A stretch of DNA of 64,000 nucleotides from positions 244,588-308,587 of the forward strand of contig ML986607.1 of NCBI GenBank assembly GCA_010094045.1, read 5' to 3'. The position numbers and the translations under genes are program-made. This document shows positions 58,274 through 64,000 of this stretch, in pieces. The stretch is from Lojkania enalia (taxonomy: Eukaryota; Ascomycota; Dothideomycetes; Pleosporales). Each line of letters opens with the position of its first letter. The stretch's first letter is position 1. A model generated the notes under the pieces. The model searched no databases, had not been told where the DNA came from, and was given only the letters and a program-made list of their open reading frames with translations.

Positions 58274-58850
58274 TGTTTCCATTACTTAGACCCGATCTCA
58301 ACAGCCTCCGGAGGTGAAATTCCATATCCATAACTCTCAAACAAAAGCGAGGCTTGATCTACGGTTCGATTTTTACGAGTACGTCTGCCTTCTTGACATC
58401 ATACATGACTTCTACAACGGGAATCGAGACTACCCAGGGGTTCTTGGCTTTGGTAACAAATACTATTCCTAAACATTAGACTTTCGACATGTGCACAATT
58501 CCTGTGAGTACTTGCTTGTGCATGACTCGCTCCTCCCCTTCACTTTCGGCCATCGTGACATTACTCAGCACACTACCCAATAATTTAACATATTTTAACA
58601 CGGCTTATTATCTCATTTATTGCCCTAAACGTGGGACTTTGCTTCCTTTTTGCGGCCTTTTTATCATCTAATCTAGTTATTCAGGGTATCGCTCTCCTTA
58701 CAGTCCAATTTTCATACTCTTAGATATGCCCGTACCTCCACAACCTATCACAGCATTTTGGCTCTCTATACCTTCATCATATCGTTTGCGCTCGCAGCTG
58801 CACAGGATGGTTTCACCCCTCGAGTGCCAGTGCCAAATGCATAATATATA
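58274..58850. other. Intergenic after the effector-like gene
   Basis: AT-rich, no gene seen. Confidence 0.4.
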
Positions 58851-59055
58851 TTGTCATGGGGATTTTTGGCTAGTCTGCCGAGCTGTATCAGATATCGACG
58901 TACGATATCACGTACGATATCACGCCGGATATCACGCTGGATATCAGCTGATATACCCCTTTTTCATGTACATAAATATGGCCCGCTGGCCATCTTCAAT
59001 CAACCAGTTCAGCTCCTCATCTCCCTCCCTGAGACAAGATTCGCCTCTCACCACA
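58851..59055 (+). repeat. Dispersed GATATC-box element, copy 3
   Basis: GATATC boxes begin at 58891, 58904, 58916, 58928 and 58940 (13, 12, 12, 12). They are followed by the palindrome ATATCAGCTGATAT (58941-58954), ATAAATA (58972-58978) and the pyrimidine-rich tail ending CTCTCACCACA at 59055. Nine bases later an ATG opens MSFPYTYFAALSMPFFP and stops, so a gene may once have been driven by this module. It is nearly identical to copy 2 at 29109. Confidence 0.85.
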
Positions 59056-61027
59056 TATATCGCCATGAGCTTTCCCTATACTTATTTTGCTGCCCTTTCT
59101 ATGCCATTCTTTCCTTAGCTGGGTTCCGTATGGCTGGTATGGCTTGGATTTCTACTTCGCTTCTCGTGATCAACACTCAACTTATTCGTGTGAGAACTCC
59201 ACCTCAGAATCAATGGTATCTAGCCACTCCTAGTAAGATTTAAAAAATTATGAAGCTTATGATCGTCCTATTATCCACATTATCACCCACAGCCACCCGT
59301 GAAATATCACTGATAAAATATTTTCGCAATAGGCATTGGATCTGCGACTTTAACAACTACTGTAACTGCTTGGTCTTTTTATCCCGATTCTCTTTTCAAC
59401 GTCCTTCATTTTTTATGAGTTAATAAATGCCTAGTTGCGTGCTCATTCCGAGGCACAGAGAGCAACATGCATCTGTCATATGACCGCTTGTTTCAGCGCA
59501 GTTTCCTACAAATAACCCCCACCTACGTCGGAGTAAATACTTGGCTTTTCGCTTGCACTCTTCAGAAAATTGTACGTTTTCTTGCTAGCAATCTGTAATG
59601 TGCATGCAACGAATAGCTTGGTAAAATTTACGCCAGGTAAGGCAATGGCCCGATTACAATAGATAGCTTTCCTACCGAGACACTCTCGGCCGTCCGGATA
59701 TTGTGCTGGCTCTTTTTCCTTCTCTTATTTCCTTTTCTTTTGTGATGATTTGCGTAGCTGAGAATTCACATTTGCCCAGCTTGGTCTTTAAGGCCATAAT
59801 GGACCGTGTAGCGATTTCCCATGGCTTTAAATCTAGTAGTTTCAAAGTCCTTTAGAGCTTTGTCTCTGGGATCCTTGCTATCCCAGTAATGAGATTTCAT
59901 GTCGGTTTGGTTCCAATATTGTAAGTCAACCTCTACAACACACATGTCGGGTAAATTCGTGAGTTCGCAAGTGAATCTTCCACATCAAGCGACACGGGTG
60001 GGAGATGTGTGCCTTGGTCATCACCTGCTGATGAGTTTCCTCCGCAGACTCGGGGGAGTCAGGGGTAACTATTCTCTTGGTCGGTCTTACCATTTTCGTT
60101 GGGTGGTAATCAGTGTGTACGAGATAGAAGGTGATGTGGGTGTCTAGCGCCGGTTAACGCACCTTAAAATGAGGGGTATACCTAACCAATATCAATTATT
60201 TATACTTCTCATATTCTTCAATAGTGCTTGCTATTGAGCTCCAACTCAGGTCATCTATGGGACTCTACTATCTATGAGGCCTTCTCGATCAATCGGACGG
60301 ACCTTATTAATGATCTCTCAGAATGATATCGTGGCCGGGACATCGATCATGTTGCGATTAGTTGCTATACGAATTTAATTGCTGTTATCATCAATCACTC
60401 AAACAGGTGGTACACACGATAAATAATGAGCGGGCGACTTAAAGAATGACGTGGGATATATAACAGGCGACTATGATAGTCCAAAAAAGATACGCAAAGC
60501 TAGAGGTTCTGTTGGTCTACAACGATTAGTAGACTAAAGCTTGAACATGATAGAGCGGCACTACAAACCTTGACTTTTCAGGAAAGCAATCTCGAACGTA
60601 AAGTAAGGGCGGTATCGGCCCGAAGGGTCATCCAATTATTCAAGGTTTAAAAAATATCCATTCTAGGACACTGACATTTATGAAAATGACGATAGCTACA
60701 TTAGTTGGAGATCTTCTGTGGCATGTGGTAACGTAGCGGTTGATGGTTAAGGTCGTTGGAAGAGGCTATCCAAGAGCTCTGCCAAGTTTGTCTTGGAAAG
60801 CTTGGTCTAGTGCCAGCTTTTTGACCGTAACACCATCGTCGTCTCACCCAAGTTGGGGGTTTGCCATGTCGCTCTGTAAATCCCATCCATACGCCGATTG
60901 CAGCGTATCTCGCCCTAGCTTCTTCCTGGCGTAGCTATGGGGATGATGGCATCGCACATTTGCTCTTCCATAAATCCGTGATTCTCTAGGTAAGCATCTC
61001 AACCAGCTTCAATTTTGCTCAACAACA
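59056..61027. other. Decayed region without readable genes
   Basis: Nearly 2 kb, AT-rich and stop-dense. A short open stretch near 59899-60147 and another at 60701-60934 show no family motif. Given the pseudogenes on both sides, relic coding sequence is likely but unreadable. Confidence 0.4.
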
Positions 61028-62350
61028 ATGCCTCGCTCTCTCGCTTTTTCTATTCCTCTGCCTAATTCTGCTTTTGCAGCATACTCATTCAATCTTTTGG
61101 AGCATTTGGCTGGCATCGCACCCTACTTCTAGCCTTCCGACCCTCCACTAGATCCCAATGCCCTGCAAGGATGCGATGTCGCTCGAGCCACGTATTTAGT
61201 CAGGCAGGCGGCCATCTATGTGAATGACCATCACTACGAAAATTTTATCGAGTCGTCCATAGATAAACTTGCTAATCCGAGCGTGGACTGGAGCAGGGTT
61301 TGACCGTTGTCGTTTCTCACGAAATGGCAAACCCCCACATCGGATAGAGACATGGAAGACCTAACTAAAGTCGGCGAACTGGAGGCCTTCAAAATAGGCG
61401 TGGATATAAAGCTTAGGTATCATTCTTTCGGAGCGGCGAAGAAGGTATGGGCATCAATAGCGGAACGGACAGAATTGAGCGCGCAGTCCTTCATTGAAGT
61501 GTTGGTGTTGACGAGCAACGAGACCCACAGTGTTTCGGCACCCGAGAGCGAGGTTTAGGGAGCCGGATCATAAACGCCGTATAAAGGGTGCCCCAAATAC
61601 AATTCATCTGTTGGTAGCGAATAGTCGTCGGTGTGTTGGATGGCGTTGCTACGTAGCGGTCGTATAGTTACTGACGATATCAAAGCGATTCAAGAAGATC
61701 CACACGAAGCCGATTATTGAGTGGTTCAATAATCCCGCCCCTGGGTTCAACTTCACTGCTGATGATATAGTCGGAATGTAGGAATTGTGCAGCTACGAGA
61801 CAGTAATTCGAGGATCGTCCCCTTTCTATTCGCTCGACGTAAATTTCCCCAAATAACCAGATGGGGTTCGAGTATACGAATAAAATCCCATATCACCACA
61901 ATACCGGACGTAGCATTCCGATTTCCGGAGTGCTCGGGCATCCGTGGGCTAATGCTCCAGAGACATTGCCTGAGGACGTTCCTGAACGGGATCTCTACAT
62001 ATCGTTCACCCACCGCGAATTAGTAACCACGGTCATCGTCGCACTAGTACTATTCATCAACCAAACTTGTTCTGGTGCCAATAACCCGAATGTAGCAATG
62101 CCTCTTACGACCCAAAATTAATTGCGGGCCTGACAATCGTCCCGCATTATCCCCTTCCTAGCCAACGTTCCGGTCAAGAAGATGTCATGCGACAGTTACA
62201 GATATGAATTAGGGGAGTATGTCAGAGTCCTCGTCAACCAAGGTCCGTAGCATCTACCCGACTGCTCTGACGGACCGAGGAATAACTGTTCCAAAGCTGT
62301 ATTCAAACAATCGTCGAAGCAAGGGCAAATTATTTGGCAGATATACTGAA
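61028..62350 (+). pseudogene. Histidine acid phosphatase (phytase-like), inactivated
   Basis: Starts MPRSLAFSIPLPNSAFAA (61028), then YSFNLLEHLAGIAPYF*PSD (TAG), and RATYLVRQAAIYVNDHHYEN where the catalytic RHxxxY-type His is Gln (CAG, 61205-61207). Then SRV*PLSFLTKW (TGA), LTKVGELEAFKIGVDIKLRY and VWASIAERTELSAQSFIE. After a gap with further shifts comes PGFNFTADDIVGM*ELCSYE (TAG), TVIRGSSPFYSLDV, ISGVLGHPWANAPE and the proton-donor block LYISFTHRELVTTVIVAL, then MPLTTQN. The order is that of the histidine phosphatase clade 2, secreted phosphatases and phytases. Several stops, frame changes and the lost catalytic His show it is dead. Confidence 0.82.
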
Positions 62351-62860
62351 AACCGCCAGCCAGAATACACGAATTCGATGGATGTAATGACTCTCTACGG
62401 TAGTGTGTAATTAATGGCTCGTGACAACTGGCGGACAATAATTTCAAGCAAAAGCTGGCCTGGCATTCGGATGCATTTCATATTCGTATTAAGCAGGCCT
62501 CCCCCTCTCGGCTCGGCCATCTAATAATTTCATCCAATCCGATTCCTCGAATTGGTTCCATTCCTCTGGCGCGACGGGGCTCGTGTATGTGCGAATTATA
62601 AATCGCGCTTGACCGTCATTCCCGAATTTACCGCGACCCTGCACTCTCGCCTTATCAATCGCTCGATCGTCTCCACATCAACATTTGAACGTGGAAAACT
62701 TTTCTTCTTTCTTCATTCACTATTCCCACCATTTCCTCGTGGATTTTTATCGGTTTGATGTATTTTGTGTGCGATTGCATTGTTCGCTTTATTCCGGACG
62801 ACGAGGACGGCGTATCCTGAGCATTTTCGGAGTTAGCGCGCATTTCTCGACATCCTCAGT
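62351..62860. other. Upstream region of the PAQR gene
   Basis: 510 bp, with T/C-rich stretches from about 62690 that are probably the leader. No other gene. Confidence 0.4.
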
Positions 62861-63778
62861 ATGGCATCAGTCAGCCTCGTATTACGGCGACCCCACCTCC
62901 TGCTTCGCAGAGTACCCGCGCAAGACAGGAAGGGCAAACACCAAGCTGAGGCAGCAAACTCACACCTTCTTACCTTCGAGGAGCTGCCAAAATGGTATCA
63001 GGACAATCCACACATCCAAACATGCTACCGACCGGTGTCAAACAGCTATAATAGCTGCATCCACTCGCTTACATACCTCCACAATGAGACCATGAACATC
63101 TACACGCATCTCCTCCCAGCCATTATCCTTGCTCTCGCCCTACCAACCCTTCAACTAAACATTTCCCGCATCTACCACCACGCCCCCTGGACCGACCGCT
63201 TCATGCTCACATTAACGCCCATGGCCACACTCGCCACCCTCTCCCTCTCCACAACCTACCACACCCTAATGAACCACTCCCCCTTTATCTCCGCGTCCTG
63301 TCTACTAGCCGATTACACCGGCATCCTAGTGCTCATCCTCACGAGCTTTATTTCCGGCATCTACGTCGGTTTTTACGATTCATCCTGGCACCAGAATCTC
63401 TACTGGGGCATGATCGTTGCGCTGATCGCTGTCTCCTGCACACTAGTCCTGCATCCGCGGCTCCAGGGCCCGACGTACCGGCCACACCGTACCACGGCTT
63501 TCATTCTAACCGCTCTGTCTGGCTTTGCGCCTGTGCTGCATGGAGTTTGGCGATATGGGTGGGCCGAGGCGTATCATGAGAAAGGGGTTAAGTGGTGGCT
63601 TGCAGAGGGCTTCTGGTACGGACTGGGAGCCACCTTTTTTGCGACAAGGTGGCCCGAAAAAGTTAGTAGGCGGACTGATGTCTGGGGGAGTAGCCATCAG
63701 TTGTTCCATGTTTGCGTTGTGGTTGGGGCGGGATGCCATTGTTGGGGGGTTTGGAGAGTTTGGAAAGGGTGGGTTTAG
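62861..63778 (+). CDS. PAQR/hemolysin-III family membrane protein (Izh/adiponectin-receptor-like)
   Basis: Single exon, 305 residues. A cytosolic head contains LTFEELPKWYQDNPHIQTCY, as in Izh proteins. The family's metal-site motifs are all present: HNETMNIYTHLLPA (about 76-89), LSTTYHTLMNHSPF, LLADYTGI and the final SSHQLFHVCVVVGAGCH (about 274-290). Seven membrane spans can be drawn. Yeast Izh proteins influence zinc and sterol homeostasis and respond to osmotin-like ligands; adiponectin receptors of the family have ceramidase activity. The protein ends soon after the last span. The CH instead of the usual H-rich tail is noted but not unusual. Confidence 0.9.
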   Translation: MASVSLVLRRPHLLLRRVPAQDRKGKHQAEAANSHLLTFEELPKWYQDNPHIQTCYRPVSNSYNSCIHSLTYLHNETMNIYTHLLPAIILALALPTLQLNISRIYHHAPWTDRFMLTLTPMATLATLSLSTTYHTLMNHSPFISASCLLADYTGILVLILTSFISGIYVGFYDSSWHQNLYWGMIVALIAVSCTLVLHPRLQGPTYRPHRTTAFILTALSGFAPVLHGVWRYGWAEAYHEKGVKWWLAEGFWYGLGATFFATRWPEKVSRRTDVWGSSHQLFHVCVVVGAGCHCWGVWRVWKGWV

Positions 63779-64000
63779 GAGTGAGTTTGCCCGAGTTGAG
63801 GGATGAAGCGCGGTTAGATTGGATGCTGGTGCTATACTTGGATATGCTCGAAAGACTAATGAAATAAAGGAAGAGATAAATAGTATTAGAACGATGAAGG
63901 CTGGAATAGAAAGGCAAGTATAATACACTTTAAGTACCGCAAATGGAAAATTACCGTGATAACCTAGTGGACATACACAGATTAAAGCTGAAAAAAAAAA
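63779..64000. other. Window end, 3' region of the PAQR gene
   Basis: Ends in a run of A. No gene seen. Confidence 0.4.

Noticed and set aside
58891..58954. 12-bp repeats considered as a minisatellite or CRISPR
   Set aside because: Too short and always joined to the same palindrome, TATA-like box and tail, so a promoter-like module fits better.
63506..63928. 140-codon open frame antisense to the PAQR gene
   Set aside because: Overlaps a well-supported membrane protein gene; no motif.

Overview
The window is nuclear DNA from a filamentous ascomycete (Pezizomycotina; a Leotiomycete or relative is likely, but the class cannot be fixed from sequence alone). Evidence: short GT-AG introns of about 45-110 bp with CTAAC/CTGAC-like branch points, intergenic gaps of 0.2-2 kb, fungal-specific families (Clr5/ankyrin, HET, VMA22, fungal annexin, CarRA fusion) and pseudogenes carrying the CpA-to-TpA change typical of repeat-induced point mutation (RIP). 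There is one assembly gap (39031-39110, N).

Layout. 1-15900: gene-dense core: a repetitive secreted protein, VMA22 (V-ATPase assembly), SHY1/SURF1 (cytochrome c oxidase assembly), CENP-T (kinetochore), CMS1 (ribosome biogenesis), a Rac GTPase and a UBX-domain protein. 15930-21980: decayed island with a RIP-riddled HET gene (minus) and a broken RelA/SpoT-domain gene (plus). 21981-27539: CENP-O, an acetyl-CoA transporter and a 2-Cys peroxiredoxin. 28600-33345: a repeat copy and a Clr5-ankyrin gene with one in-frame stop. 35194-45774: a two-Myb telobox protein, a polyQ annexin, an F-box-like protein and GPI2.

46566-55610 is a carotenoid/retinal cluster: a dead microbial rhodopsin (carO-like), an apparently intact carotenoid oxygenase (carX), and, divergent from it, carRA (phytoene synthase/lycopene cyclase) and carB (phytoene desaturase). 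The expected flow is GGPP to phytoene (CarRA), desaturated carotenes (CarB), cyclised carotenes (CarRA) and retinal (CarX). The local retinal-binding opsin is destroyed, so retinal would serve an opsin elsewhere or have no local partner.

55850-62350 is accessory and decaying: pseudogenes of an unidentified protein, a cytochrome P450 and a histidine acid phosphatase surround a small three-exon, cysteine-rich secreted protein (candidate effector, 57870-58273). The window ends with a PAQR-family membrane protein.

A dispersed element of about 205 bp occurs three times (1072-1300 inverted, 29109-29312, 58851-59055). It has GATATC boxes at 12-bp spacing, a 14-bp palindrome, a TATA-like box and a pyrimidine-rich leader-like tail; it resembles a duplicated promoter module. 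Splice models were built by eye: exon sums keep frame and restore known family motifs, but no transcript data were available.
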